Positions 34,884 through 46,349 of a stretch of 64,000 nt of DNA are shown here, piece after piece. The notes beneath the pieces were generated by a model. The model did no database searches. It was given only the letters and a program-made list of their open reading frames with translations, and was not told where the DNA came from. Within the stretch, counting starts at the first letter, position 1; every line of letters starts with the position of its first letter. Source of the DNA: Viola odorata (Eukaryota > Streptophyta > Magnoliopsida > Malpighiales > Violaceae); contig OY829537.1 in the NCBI GenBank assembly GCA_963691705.1, positions 61,294,304 through 61,358,303 on the forward strand, written 5' to 3'. The position numbers and the translations under genes are program-made.

Positions 34884-35468
34884 TCAAAAACTAGGAGGAG
34901 GAAGAGGAGGTGCTCGGTCACATGATATGTTTTGCCCATGTGATGGATGACGACCACAGTAAGGTTCTCGGTCATACGAAAACTCTTGGCCATAATGACG
35001 CCCACAGACTTTAGATAGATCGGGTGCATAGAGATCCGTGGACAAGAAGGGTGACTCTCGCACAAAGGGAAGGCATCGGTCATAGGAACGTTGAGGAGGC
35101 CGCCAGACAAAAACACTAGAAGCGGGGCCATAGCCACGACTATGGTAGGATGAGGAACCTAGGCCATGGCTTTGAGAATAGGGAGCCTCGATGTAGTAGT
35201 CTCCTTGCCCATAAGGAAGATAGTCACTATCCGCCCAAGAAACATACGAACAAGAAGTGTGTCGAGATAGAGCCTCTATATAGCTATGCGACTCATAAGG
35301 ATCATACGAATGGTGTCCCCTCGCATTGTGATCAAACTCAGCCCATGAGACTTTGCCCTCATACTAACAAGAAGTGTGATCATCACCCGCAATCGAGTCA
35401 CAAGCATCACTAGGACAACAAGAACTATCTTCCCAATAGGAAACATTATCATTATAATAACAAGACAT
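34884..35468 (-). pseudogene. Tyr/Ser-rich gag-like ORF with one internal stop
   Basis: From the ATG at 35466-35468 (minus), 195 codons are open except for one TAG at 35364-35366 (codon 35). The composition is unusual: MSCYYNDNVSYWEDSSCC, then EFDHNARGHHSYDPYESHSY and SYVSWADSDYLPYGQGDYY, rich in Tyr, Ser, Asp and His. Such N-terminal regions are found in gag of some plant Ty3 elements. No capsid core or zinc knuckle follows. It occupies the gag position, between leader and pol remnant. Confidence 0.5.
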
Positions 35469-36290
35469 AATGAGAGTACCTACAAAAGAAACAAAAACAC
35501 AATTGCTATATAACAAACATTAGTCGCTCCCTCATGTGTTTCGCTCGTGTTTCACACAACTCCCTAATAATCTCACCTCCTTGCCCACTCTTATCTCCAA
35601 GCATAAACCCAACCGAAGCTAGCAATGACTCTAGAATCACAAAAGCACAAGAAAATGCAAGGAAAATAAGGGATAAAAAGAAAGGTAAGGAAAGCCAAAT
35701 TAGTGATCAAGAAATAAACGCTTGATTTATAAACACTAAAATGGCTTAGAATGGAATGAATGTGCGGAAACAAGGTAGAAGACACCAATACACAAGCTAC
35801 ACAAGAAGAAACTACAAGGAAAGAGAAAAGAAAATGAAAGCCGAAACTATGAAAAGTGGAGGGAAAATGGAAAATTTGAACAAATGCACAACTTATAGGA
35901 AACTACCACACTTAGACGACCTATATACACAAGTAAGGCTCTTTCTTGACTCGCCTTTTTTCTTTCTTTTGTAAGGGTAGACGTTCTTCTTCTTTTCTTT
36001 TCTTTTTTGAACGCCTTCTCTTTTCTTTTCTTTTCTATTTTTTTTGTAAATGAGTGCAAGAGTCTTAAAATAAATGTGCATGACAAGTAGTTTATAATCA
36101 AGAAATATTTTTCACTAAATGCCAAAATATGATGATGTGGCAAGTAGAGGTAATGTGGCATAGATAAGTGAGGTGGCAAGTGATTGTGCAATGAGGTGTC
36201 AAGTGATGTGTCAAGTGAGGTGTAAATACCTTGGAGATGTGAGCAAGTTGAAATACTAGGCTAGAAATTAAGGTGATGTGGCCTTCTATG
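35469..36290 (-). other. Leader of the minus-strand Ty3 element, low-complexity
   Basis: It is related in places to the leader at 3836-5026. It contains a TTCTTTTC-rich stretch (about 35985-36045) and an imperfect GTGGCAAGT(G/A)-type repeat (about 36135-36225). The 5' LTR and primer site expected upstream were not found, so the element is 5'-truncated. Confidence 0.4.
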
Positions 36291-36319
36291 TTCCAAGTTT
36301 AGTGTGTCATAACTGATAA

Positions 36320-37002
36320 TAATTGAGGAGATTTGTACCCGGGGTAGGAAAAATCCCGGAGATCTTCACCTCTGAGGGGGTGGTCCTCACCGCTGCTACA
36401 CCTGCAAGGCACCGGAGGGGGTCCCCGGCGCAGATACTCCAACGATCAAGTCAGCGTAGGTGATGGATAAAAAGGGGTAGGCAGGAGTAAGAGTGAGAGA
36501 GTAGTGAGAGAGGTAGTGAGAGAGAGTAGAGAAAGAGACCCCCCCTCCCTTTCTACCTAGGGGGGAGGGTATTTACAGGAGATTTAGTGGGGCGTTAGCT
36601 AGGGATGCTAACGCTTACGGCATACCGGGTGTGGGAATAAGCGCCATATCGTGTTTGGATGCCCCCCCATCCCCCCCCCCCCCCCCCCCGCTGACGTCGA
36701 CCACCCCCCGGTAGCAAGACGGGAAGGAGGCCAGGCAGGCCCTACAATAGCTAAAGATGACGTACCCCCTGTCAGGACTAAAATGCCCTGGGGGGTATGT
36801 CAATTGTTATCACAAGCCCAACCGAAAACGAGCCCAAGTGTTTACCAAGGGCTCCATTCTCGGTATCTAGATGAGTGATGTTTCCTTCACGTCACGGCAG
36901 GCTTGCAAAGATCTTCAAGTTTCTCTGACTCTTTTGACATTCACGCCATAAATTCTTATTCCCGGTATTTTCCAAAACTCTGTGTCTTTGAACTGGTTGT
37001 AT
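36320..37002. repeat. LTR-like fragment with a 19-base C run
   Basis: CACCGCTGCTACACCTGCAA and ACGATCAAGTCAGCGTAGG (about 36390-36460) are typical of many plant LTR/TRIM sequences. They are followed by GAGAGAG-rich sequence and a pure run of 19 C at 36671-36689. I cannot set boundaries. It forms the left flank of the Ogre-like insertion and was continuous with 57534 onward before that insertion. Confidence 0.4.
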
Positions 37003-37007
37003 CAGGT
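37003..37007. other. Target-site duplication (left) of the Ogre-like element
   Basis: CAGGT here and at 57529-57533 directly abuts the two outer LTR ends. A perfect 5-bp duplication is standard for Ty3 integrases. Confidence 0.93.
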
Positions 37008-37814
37008 TGTCGCGCCCCGAAAATTAAAAATTCGCGAGTGTGCAACGAAATTTGAGACCTTCAGATGCTCGGCGTAAAAGGGACGCCTAGCAGCATGCAA
37101 TGAAGTCGCCACCCTAATTTGGTTGCTAGGCTTAGGGAACCCTAATCATCATGGCATAGGAAATATAATAAGTAAAAAAACTAAAGGCACAAAAAAGGGG
37201 TCCGGACCCCAGACAAAGGTTCGGGGTCGTATTATGGTCTCGGGAAGGTGTTAGGCACCCGAGTCACATCCGAAAACGGTTACCGGTTGATGAGAGAGGT
37301 GTTTAAAAAGGTGTTTTATAAAATGCGTTTTGAAAAAGGGGGCCCTCAGAGGAATCGTCACTTTAGTCTTTTTTATGATCGTGATGGGACTGAATTTTCC
37401 GTAAGACTGAATGAGCGCCCTCTTTTTTCATCATCGGGCCATGCATGATTAACCTAATTACTACGTGATCCTAACATGGATTGCTAACAGAGTACAGATT
37501 TAAATGATTGATTTTAATAGTGGAAAACTGATGTGGGATCGAAAATCCCCATGTACATGCAGTCAATACAAGCGAGAATTTAAAATCATATGAACATGGC
37601 ATTTTAAGCAACTCTTTAAACACGTTGTTCATGTGGGTTGATTTTAATTCTAGCAGTTCTATATATCATGCATGCAGTTGATATTCGCAGAAAGCATCGA
37701 ATAAATAAAAAGGACTTGTGAGGCGTACTTTCGAGCGAAGCTTGAAATTAACCTACAAAAGGAGAGTGTTAGTGATAGCTCGAGAAATAAATAAACCATT
37801 TTATGAGTGCAAAA

Positions 37815-38275
37815 ATTTAAATGACAGTTGATTGCATACGAGAAATGATGGATTTCACGCATACGAAAGTGAGATGCTGAGTTTGATAAAATGATGACAG
37901 TTGATTGTATGCGAAAAATGATGGATTTTACGCATACGAGATTTAAATGCTGAGTTGATTGCATGCGAAAAATGATTGATTTTAAGCACACGAGAATTTA
38001 AATGCTGTGTTGATTGCATGCGAAAAATGATTGATTTTACGCATACGAGAATTTAAATGCTAGGTTGATTGCATGCAAAAAATGAGTGATTTTACGCATA
38101 CGAGTATTTAAATGCTGGGTTAATTGCATGCGAAAAATGATTGATTTTACGCATACGAGAATTTAAACGCTGGGTTGATTGCATGCGAAAAATGATTGAT
38201 TTTATGCATACGAGAATTTAAACGCTGGGTTGATTGCATGCGAAAAATGATGAATTTTACGCATACGAAAATGAA
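37815..38275. repeat. 55-bp tandem array inside the LTR (copied at 54596-55056)
   Basis: About eight or nine units contain TTGATTGCATGCGAAAAATG and ACGCATACGAGAATTTAAA, with GCATGC and GCATACG blocks. The best-conserved units are exactly 55 bp apart. The same array, with the same number of units, occurs in the 5' LTR. Confidence 0.85.
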
Positions 38276-38419
38276 ATGCTGTTTTGATAAGTGCAGAAAA
38301 ATTAAATGCTATTGGCGATTTACAGGGAAGAAAAAAAGTTTAATGATTTGCAGAAAATAAAACAGGTTGATAATGCAGGGAATAAACAGTTGGATATTTG
38401 CGGAAAATAAACAGTTGAT

Positions 38420-39060
38420 ATTGCGACCGACCATGTAGGCGGTATTGAATTTAAATTGCTGAAAGTAAAGTGCTGAAATTTAAAGTGCGGGAAAGTAAAG
38501 TGCGGAAAAGTAAACAGTTGATAATTTGCGGAAGGATTTCCAGCAGTTTTGCGAAAACTTAAAGCAGTTGATATTGCAGAAAATAAACAGTTGATATTGC
38601 GACCGACCATGTAGGCGGTATTGAATTTAAATTGCTGAAAGTAAATTGCTGAAATTTAAAGTGCGGAAAAGTAAAGTGCGGAAAAGTAAACAGTTGATAA
38701 TTTGCGGAAGGATTTCCAGCAGTGTGCGAAAAATTAAAGCAGTTGAATGTTTACGAAAATTAAAATGCGACCGACCATGTAGGCGGTATTGAATTTAAAT
38801 TGTTGAAAGTAAATTGCTGGAATTTAAAGTGCGGAAAATTAAACAGTTGATAAGTGCGACCGACCATGTAGGCGGTATTGAATTTAAATTGCCGAAAGTA
38901 AATTGTGGAAAATTAAAGTGCGGAAAATTAAACAGTTGATAAGTGCGACCGACCATGTAGGCGGTATTGAATTTAAATTGCCGAAAGTAAATTGCAGAAA
39001 ATTAAAGTGCGGAAAATTAAATAGTTGATATTTACAGAAAATAAACAGTTGATATTACAG
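38420..39060. repeat. Second LTR array with GCGACCGACCATGTAGGCGG blocks (copied at 55201-55841)
   Basis: GCGACCGACCATGTAGGCGG starts at about 38424, 38600, 38767, 38857 and 38946. The last units are 89 bp apart and the earlier ones are expanded by extra AAAGTGCGGAAAA/CAGTTGATA segments. The 5' LTR has the same layout. Confidence 0.85.
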
Positions 39061-40747
39061 AAAATTAAAAGTGTTAGTACGACAAATAATCATACAAAAC
39101 ATACGAGTATTTTACGAAAAAACGTGATCCGAAGTTTTGAAAACAATTGAAAATGGGCTGGGCCCAATTGAAGAATGAAAAGAAGTGAAAAATGGGCCAG
39201 GAATAGTGCCTGGCCCATGAGAATTTAAAAGGGAATGGGCCAAGCCCATTCCCGCGTGAACAGTGCCGTTGGCCCGGCACTGTTCATTCGTCACCTTTCT
39301 TGGTCGCCGGCGTACTGCCGGCGGCAAAGCTCCGGCCACAAGTGGCCGATTTAAAAATCGTTCATACCGAAATGTTTGTCTCTTCGACGACTTCCCGACT
39401 ATACCAACCCTGATTTTTAGTTTGACTCGTACAAAATTTAATTTCGAAAAAACGACAAAACTGTTAATTATCGAAAACTAATTAATTTGAGCGATCTAAC
39501 CAACGATTTTTAAAATTGAAGGAGTGTATTTAATCTACGTTATGCATATGAATTAATGACATAAAAGAAAACAATTAACTTGCTCAAACAAGAGCCAAAC
39601 GAAATTAAACAAGAAAGTGGCTAAAAAAACCGAGAAATGCTAGAGAGAGAAACTCACTCTCAAACTTTGAACTTTGATGATCTTCGCTCAATATGAGCAA
39701 CTGATCAGAGGGAGGGAAGAAAGCAAGGTTTCTTGCTGTTTTTTTTGGTGCCCCGAATGCGTTGGAGGAGGGGGTTATTTATAGCCGAAGATCGCGTGAG
39801 GAGGAGGTGCGGGTGCTGCGCGTGGAGTCCGTGATGACGTCGCTGTGATGACGTCGTGTCTACGGCTGCGTGAGGTGGCGGAGCTAGGGTGATTGCGGTG
39901 ATGATGGCGGAGGAACAGGAGGCTATGGACGCGACGGGAGAAGGTGGCTCGGGCGTGGGCTGCTTCGCTGCACTCCCTTGGCATTGTGCATGTGCATTAT
40001 GCACATTAAATCAAGGGCCATTGATCTGGTTGACTTTCGTTGGTTGACCAGATCAATGGCCATGATCAAATGGCATTTTATCTGATTAAAATGGCCTCGA
40101 GCCGGTTCCCGCGACCAAACGTTCTGACTTTTCGAGCCGAAGGTACCGTCGCGTAGAGAAAAATACGACGGGTTTAACCGTCTACAGCGAAGGATGAAAA
40201 TTCCTCGTTTAACGGGTTTATTTTCGCGTTCAAAAATGTGAAACGTTTGAACAGAAAAATAATAACGTTACGCCAAAAATTACGCGAATCGCTGTAGACC
40301 GTTGCGACCAGAAAAAAATCTAGCAACTAGTTGATGGAAAACATTTTAAAGTCAAGCTATTGTCCGAGTGGACTTACTCGGGTCCAATAAAAGCTCGAAT
40401 AAAAATAATAATAAAATAATAAAAATACTAAAAAATGTGCTAAAATATAAAAAATCCTAAAATTCGTGTGATGACCTAAAACGAAGAAAAAGTTAGCAAA
40501 CGACTGCCTGATAATTAAAAATGTAATTTTTAAGGCTAAAAATATTAATGATAATAATAATGAAAATACATGCCGAAAAATTAAAAATGCGATTTCGAAA
40601 GCTGACGATGCTAACGATGATGCTAAAATGCCACGAAACACCTAAGAATGCTAGCGACATTAAATCAACTGAAAATGACTGTAAATTAACTGAATAACAG
40701 AAATGCTAAAATTAAATAAAAATGGCGTCAAAATTCGGGTATCAACA

Positions 40748-40761
40748 GTTGCCCACTCTGA
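40748..40761 (-). other. Polypurine tract of the Ogre-like element
   Basis: The minus strand reads CAGAGTGGGCAAC directly before the LTR start TGTTGATACC, the place where plus-strand synthesis is primed. Confidence 0.55.
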
Positions 40762-41029
40762 GAGGAGGTAATCCGCTGACGTTGCTCTGGGAGGAGATAG
40801 GTTGTTGATCCTGCAAAGACGTAAACTTAGATCTGCTCGGGTATTGAGAGGCACATAAGTTGTAGGAAATGTAAATGACAACTACTCTACCGGGGACGGA
40901 AAGTAATTTTACGAAAATGTAAACGACAGCTCCACTCGGGGGATGATCACTTGACAGGTGACTGATGTTGCTTCGGAAGATAATGCGCGATTCGCAGAAG
41001 TATGAATGATTTGTCCTAATGATGTCACT

Positions 41030-41770
41030 CTAGGAGGAGGAAAATAATTATGCAGAAATGTAGAATTGTATGAATGATGTTGCTCTGGGAGGAGAAGAAT
41101 GCTAAGGTTTGAAAAAGGTAGAACTACGCTATGCTATCACTCTGGGAGGAGAAGAAATACTACGCTAGAAACTAAATGTTGTCACTCTGGGAGGAGGAGA
41201 AATGCTACGCTGAAAATTTAAACAAACGTCGATTCCCGTAGGAAAAGGCGCGAAATGCGGAAATTAAACTAAGGTCGCTCTGGGAGGAGAGGAATGCTAA
41301 TGCTGAAGACTAAATGCTGTCGCTCTGGGAGGAGGAGATGCTAGGGCTGAAAATTTAAACAAACGTCGATTCCCATAGGAAGAGGCGCGCAATGCGGAAA
41401 TTAAACTAAGGTCGCTCTGGGAGGAGAAGAATGCTAGATGCTGTCGCTCTGGGAGGAGGAGAATGCTAAATGCTGTCGCTCTGGGAGGAGGAGATGCTAC
41501 GGCGAAAATTTAAACACACGTCGATTCCCGTAGGAAAAGGCGCGAAATGCGGAAATTAAACTAAGGTCGCTCTGGGAGGAGAAGAATGCTAAATGCTGTC
41601 GCTCTGGGAGGAGGAGAATGCTAAATGTTGTCACTCTGGGAGGAGGAGATGCTAGATGCTGTCGCTCTGGGAGGAGGAGATGCTAATGCTGAAGACTAAA
41701 CTATGATGTCACTCTGGGAGGAGAAGATGCTAATGCTGAAGACTAAACTATGATGTCACTCTGGGAGGAG
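41030..41770. repeat. CTCTGGGAGGAG tandem array
   Basis: The block TCGCTCTGGGAGGAG (or TCACTCTGGGAGGAG) recurs more than fifteen times between 41025 and 41770, usually followed by (GA)GATGCTAAATGCTG. The short spacing is about 32-34 bp. A higher-order unit of about 135-155 bp adds AAACGTCGATTCCCGTAGG (about 41225, 41365 and 41518). Confidence 0.85.
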
Positions 41771-43332
41771 ATAGAAAACTATCGCCAGCGGCCTTGGTAC
41801 GAACCTCGAATGCGTCTGCGTCCTGCTCAGGAGGTAACGACCCCAAGGACAAGACTTTCCCACGATTTGCAGCCGTAAGCAGTCCTCACCTGATATTAGT
41901 GTTTGCACTCACGCTCTGAAACAAGGCTAAGTGTTTTACACTCATAAAGATGCAACTAACATGATACATAATTTACAATTCGCAATGTCAATCCGAGTGA
42001 ATATACTTCGAACGAAGATGCACATGCATGGGCGTTCTAATAATCGATGGGACTTTTACGGAAAAGAATGAAAGAACATGAAATGTCCGGAAAGAAGTTT
42101 GTTTTGGAAAAGATTGCTTTGCCTGGGAGTTGGAAGGTTTTTGATGAGTGATGTTTTCTTGATTGGCCCTGATGAGAGCGAGGGGTGCGAGCTCTCTCGC
42201 TTTTTGCTGGGGATGCTTTCTGGACAGAGTGCGTGAGCTCAGGGATCCTTGCTGGGGGTGCTCTTCGTTCGGCGAGGGGGCCTTTTCTTGAGTCTTCATT
42301 GGGGAGTGTCGTCGTTGTTCCTTTGGCGACTCGCTACTTGAGTTGGCCTGGGGCCCCTTTCTCCTCTCGGGTTCTCACTAGGGATGCCTGCTTTGAGGTT
42401 TCTTGAGTTGGCCTTGGGCCTCTTTTGCTTGACTTTACTAGGGAAGGATGTTTTGAGATTTCTCGAGTTGGCCTTGGGCCTTTCTACTCGAGTTCACTGG
42501 GGAAAGTTTTCTTTGAGATTTTCTCGAATTGAGTTGTCCCCGAGCTGTGATTGCTTTGGCTCTTCGATTGTTTGTATTCGTCGAAGGTCTCTGAGCATTT
42601 TTCTTTTCTTTTCCCTTTTTCCCCTCTCTTTTTCTTTTTTTCCTCACATTTCTCCCTTTTTTTTCTTTTTTCTTTTTTTTTTTTTTTTTTTTTATATATA
42701 TATCCCCTCCCCTTTTTGATTTGATTTGAAAATGCCACAGAGTAGAGCAAGCACAGCCTTTGTCTTGATCTCTTCCCCTTCTGTCTTGAGGCCTTGGCCT
42801 TCGTCGTTGCTGCTTCTTCGGTGATAGTCCTTAGCGATCTCCTGGTGACCTTTTCCGTCTCCTTCGTCGTGAACTTGAACTTGGCGTGCTTTTACTTCCG
42901 GCTGGCAATTTTAGCTGAAACTGCTCTTCGGCTCCCGGGGTATGATTGATATTGACGGTTTGGGGGAGTGATGACATATATGGTGGAAAGAGGGAAGAAA
43001 CGAAAAAAGTGGAGAAAATCGTAAAAGTCCCACGTCATTTTATAGCTATCCCATGTCTAATGGCGCATGTACCCTGGATATTATGCGAACTCAACTAGTA
43101 TCTAGTCAGTCTCTTACACTCATGAAGGATAAGACGTGACGGCTCAAAGATGCTTACCGGGATTTGTTTGTGACTGCTTACGCCGGAGCAAACCGCGGAT
43201 ATAAGAGCAAACAGGTAATATCATGCATGGCACGTAACTTGGATAGATGCTGGAGTTAACAGAGGGATTAAATATTCCTAACCTATGTTGTGCATGAAAA
43301 TGCTTATGAGAGTAGTATGCTTTTGTTTGAGC

Positions 43333-43750
43333 CGGGCTAAAGAGGGATTTTTGATTGATTTTTGATTTTTGATTGATTGATGATTTGATTGCCGGATGGT
43401 TTGATTGCTGGATGTTTGATTGCTAGATGGTTTGATGGCCAGATGTTTGATTGCTAGATGGTTTGATGGCCAGATGTTTGATTGCTGGATGTTTGATTGC
43501 TAGATGGTTTGATGGCCAGATCTTTGATTGCTAGATGGTTTGATGGCCAGATGTTTGATTGCTAGATGGTTTGATGGCCAGATGTTTGATTGCTGGATGT
43601 TTGATGGCCAGATGTTTGATTGCTGGATGTTTGATGGCTAGATGTTTGATTGCTGGATGTTTGATGGCCAGATGTTTGATTGCTAGATGTTTGATGGCCA
43701 GATGTTTGATTGCTAGATGTTTTGATTGCTAGATGTTTTGATTGCTAGAA
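43333..43750. repeat. TTTGATTGCTAGATG / TTTGATGGCCAGATG tandem array
   Basis: About 25 short units of 15-16 bp alternate between TTTGATTGC(T/C)(A/G)GATG and TTTGATGGCCAGATG, giving partial 31-bp higher-order periodicity. It ends at about 43750. Confidence 0.85.
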
Positions 43751-45297
43751 TGTGGGGGACGACTTATTTGCAACGTTCTAACGAGGACCTAAGGTTGCCC
43801 CCCAGTGGGCTAGACGACCGTACTCGACTTAAAGCTAATCAAAGCGAGCAAGAATAAAAACAAATTTAAATAAAGGGAAAAGAAAGAGGGACTCCCCTGA
43901 ACTGCGCAGCGGGGCTGCGCGGGCGTCTTCCACAAGCTCCATGCGGATGACAGCGAGATGCTGTCCCTGCGAGATGCAGAGGGGAAAACGGAAAGGGAAA
44001 TTAATTTGAAAACAAAAATGAGATAAGTTCAGGGATTCTCCCTTCCTTTAACCCGACTTTTCGAGGGTGCCTATGACGTGGTCCTAGTCCTGGGATGCCT
44101 TGCTTTGATTGGTTTCTTTTTAGCTGTTTTGCGGGTATTGCCGATCCGAGCCGTAGTGAGGACGAGATCTGCATTCGGTTCAGTTGCTTGCTGGTCCTGC
44201 TGGACCTTCGCTGATTGGCTTCGTGGTTGCTTGGGGATAGAGGGGATAACCCTCTGTCCCCGTGATGTGCAGCGGGGCTGCAAGGGTGTATGCTTACCGT
44301 TCTTCTGCAGGCAACAAATGGGGGTGACCCCGTCCCTGAAAAAGATACGGCAAGCACAAATGAGGAGTAAATGCAAGACGCTCTTTAGCAAAAGTAAAGC
44401 GATTGATAAGTTTTAAGCTCTCCCTTTTAGACGGGCAATCCGTGGGTCACTGAGTGTGACTTGTGTCGGATGTTGGTTGATGATGGCTTTGTTGTTAGAT
44501 GCTTTGTCGTAGCTCTTGCCTTGGCGTGGGTGACACTCGCATCCTGGCTGTCCCTCAATTAAAGGATTGATCTTCACCGTGTTGATCATGGTGCGGAGGT
44601 TGGGATACTGCTTGAACCAGACCGCATTGAGAATGTTGACGGTAGTTCTAGGGGGACATCTTTCTGTCGTGCTTTTTCCAGGAGTTGTTGCTTGCAAGGG
44701 TGTGCTGGGCGACCATGGCATTTTGGTGATGAGCTCCTTCCAAATAGGTGAACGGAGATGGAAGCCGACGTTGCTAGTGTTCTGACAGCTCGGCCGGCGT
44801 AGGATGGGCTTTGTGACTTTGGTCCGGCATTTAGTCCTTTGAGACTGGTTGTTTGCGATGCCGGTTGTGCTGGTAGCACTGCGAGGAAAAGAAATTTCAC
44901 TTTAGATGGTGATGGTTTGTCTTAAAATCTTTCCTGATTCGCTCTTGAAGGTGGCCTGCTACGACCATTCAACAACTCCTACGAGCGAAACTTTCTGGTT
45001 TTATTGTGACGACGATTTGAGGCGTAAGACCTTACGTCCCTGCAAAACAGAAGAGTAATTAGTGGCGTTAGTCTAAGTGACGCGTCTTGCGTCCCGAGCT
45101 ACTCCTGGGGATCCATCCATGCCATGCCTCCTTTTGTCATCTCACAATTTTAAGAAAAAGCAGGGGACAACAAATTTTAAAACAAAGCATCTCTTGAAAA
45201 AAACTTATTTTATTCATTTCAGGACAAATGTTTGTGCTAGATTGTCATGATAAAACCCTATGTCCTTGGTCTGCCCGGACGCTCTGTTCGCGATGCT

Positions 45298-46199
45298 TTA
45301 GGCGAAGTATCTCTTGACTGCATCGGGATTTACCGGTCTCGGGAGATCGTCTCCATCCATGTTGGTTAGCATTAGGGCACCCCCTGAGAATGCACTTTTG
45401 ACCAGATATGGGCCCTCGTACCTTGGGGCCCACTTTCCTTGACTGGCCTCCTGATGAGGGAGAATTTTCTTCAGCACTAAATCTCCAGCCTCGAACTTGC
45501 GAGGTCGCACTTTCTTGTTATAAGCGTTGACCATTCTTTGCTGATATAATCGCGCATGGCAGATAGCGGCCAAGCGCTTTTCGGGAAGGAGGTTCAGCTG
45601 CTCATACCTTACTCTTGCCCAATCTGATTCTTCTACTTCAGATTCTGCCAGGATTCTGAGAGAAGGAATTTCTACCTCGAGGGGAATTACGGCTTCCATG
45701 CCGTAAACTAATGAGTAGACAGTTGCCCCCTGGGGATCTAAGAGTTGTTATCCGGTAAGCGTGTAGCGTGAAAGGAAGCGTGTCATGCCAGTCTTTGTGA
45801 GTAACTACCATTTTTGGATGATTTTCTTCAAGCTTTGATTTGACTGGTCTAAACTCAGGTCTCAATGGAATGTGATGCTTACCTATCCCGGGATCAAGAC
45901 CTGGCATGTCGGCGTATGACCATGCGAATACATCGGAGTAGTCCTTGAGGAGAGAAATCAACCTTTCTCTCTGAGTCGTATCCAGGGTAGTTCCGATCTT
46001 AACCAGTTTTTGATTCTCATTGCTTGCCCCCAAGTTTACTTCGTCCAATTCCTCCCGATGAGGGGTTATTTCCTTTTCTGAACTTTCTAGTAAACGGGTC
46101 AGTTCGTCGGAGACTTCGGCCTTGTCTTCGGTCGTAGCGATGATTTCTTCGCCAGTAAAGACATAGGTTTTATCAAGACAATCCGAACTAACACTCATC
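45298..46199 (-). pseudogene. Ogre-like pol remnant: pre-RT segment fused to integrase C-terminus
   Basis: From the intron acceptor, the frame encodes the segment that precedes RT (MSVSSDCLDKTYVFTGEEI, LISLLKDYSDVFAWSYADM, GIGKHHIPLRPEFRPVK). It then jumps near 45825-45840 to the end of the integrase core (DWHDTLPFTLHAYR). A one-base change in a G run (45726-45730) shifts the frame. The integrase C-terminal part then continues from the ATG at 45699 (MEAVIPLEVEIPSLRIL, RPRKFEAGDLVLKK, GGALMLTNMDGDDLPRPVN), ending at 45298. RT, RNase H and the integrase D-D-E core (about 3 kb in relatives) are missing. Both sides of the junction are highly recognisable, so this is a deletion, not decay. Confidence 0.9.
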
Positions 46200-46349
46200 C
46201 TGAAATTAAAAGCGCGAAAAAAAAGAGATGCGTAAAATGAAAATTTGCATATATATTGATTTTTAACAAAAGGGAACAGGAGTCCCTACAAAATGTTTTC
46301 GTAAGAAAACGTGCCAAAAACATATATATTTTTCAAAATGAGAAATTAC
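46200..46349 (-). other. Predicted intron between protease and pol
   Basis: On the minus strand the donor is CTCC|GTAATT and the acceptor TTTCAG|GATGAG, with an AT-rich interior of 150 bp. Without splicing the gag-protease frame stops at once (TAA at 46346-46348). Splicing joins the two frames in register (DVSP to MSVSSD). Partial splicing at this place is an established feature of Ogre elements. Confidence 0.75.

Larger units (their letters stand above)
37008..40747 (-). repeat. 3' LTR of the Ogre-like element, 3740 bp
   Basis: On the minus strand it starts TGTTGATACCCG and ends GGGGCGCGACA. It matches 53789-57528 at a constant offset of 16781, without net indels. A TATA-like CTATAAATAA is at 39775-39784 (minus). 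It contains two internal tandem arrays (37815-38275 and 38420-39060). Confidence 0.95.
40762..45297 (-). other. Long non-coding 3' region of the Ogre-like element
   Basis: About 4.5 kb separate the last pol codon from the polypurine tract. No ORF here resembles a known protein. It contains two tandem arrays (41030-41770 and 43333-43750) and T-rich/TTTTC low complexity (about 42600-42715). Long spacers of this kind are known in Ogre elements. Confidence 0.7.

Noticed and set aside
34192..34887. 231-codon minus-strand ORF as a functional protein
   Set aside because: It contains no recognised domain, the C-terminal half is composition-driven, and it lies within a deleted retroelement.
44001..44900. 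Several overlapping 100-118-codon ORFs in the Ogre-like 3' region
   Set aside because: Ar/Ser/Pro-rich, overlapping on both strands, with no motif; the region is the non-coding 3' part of the element.
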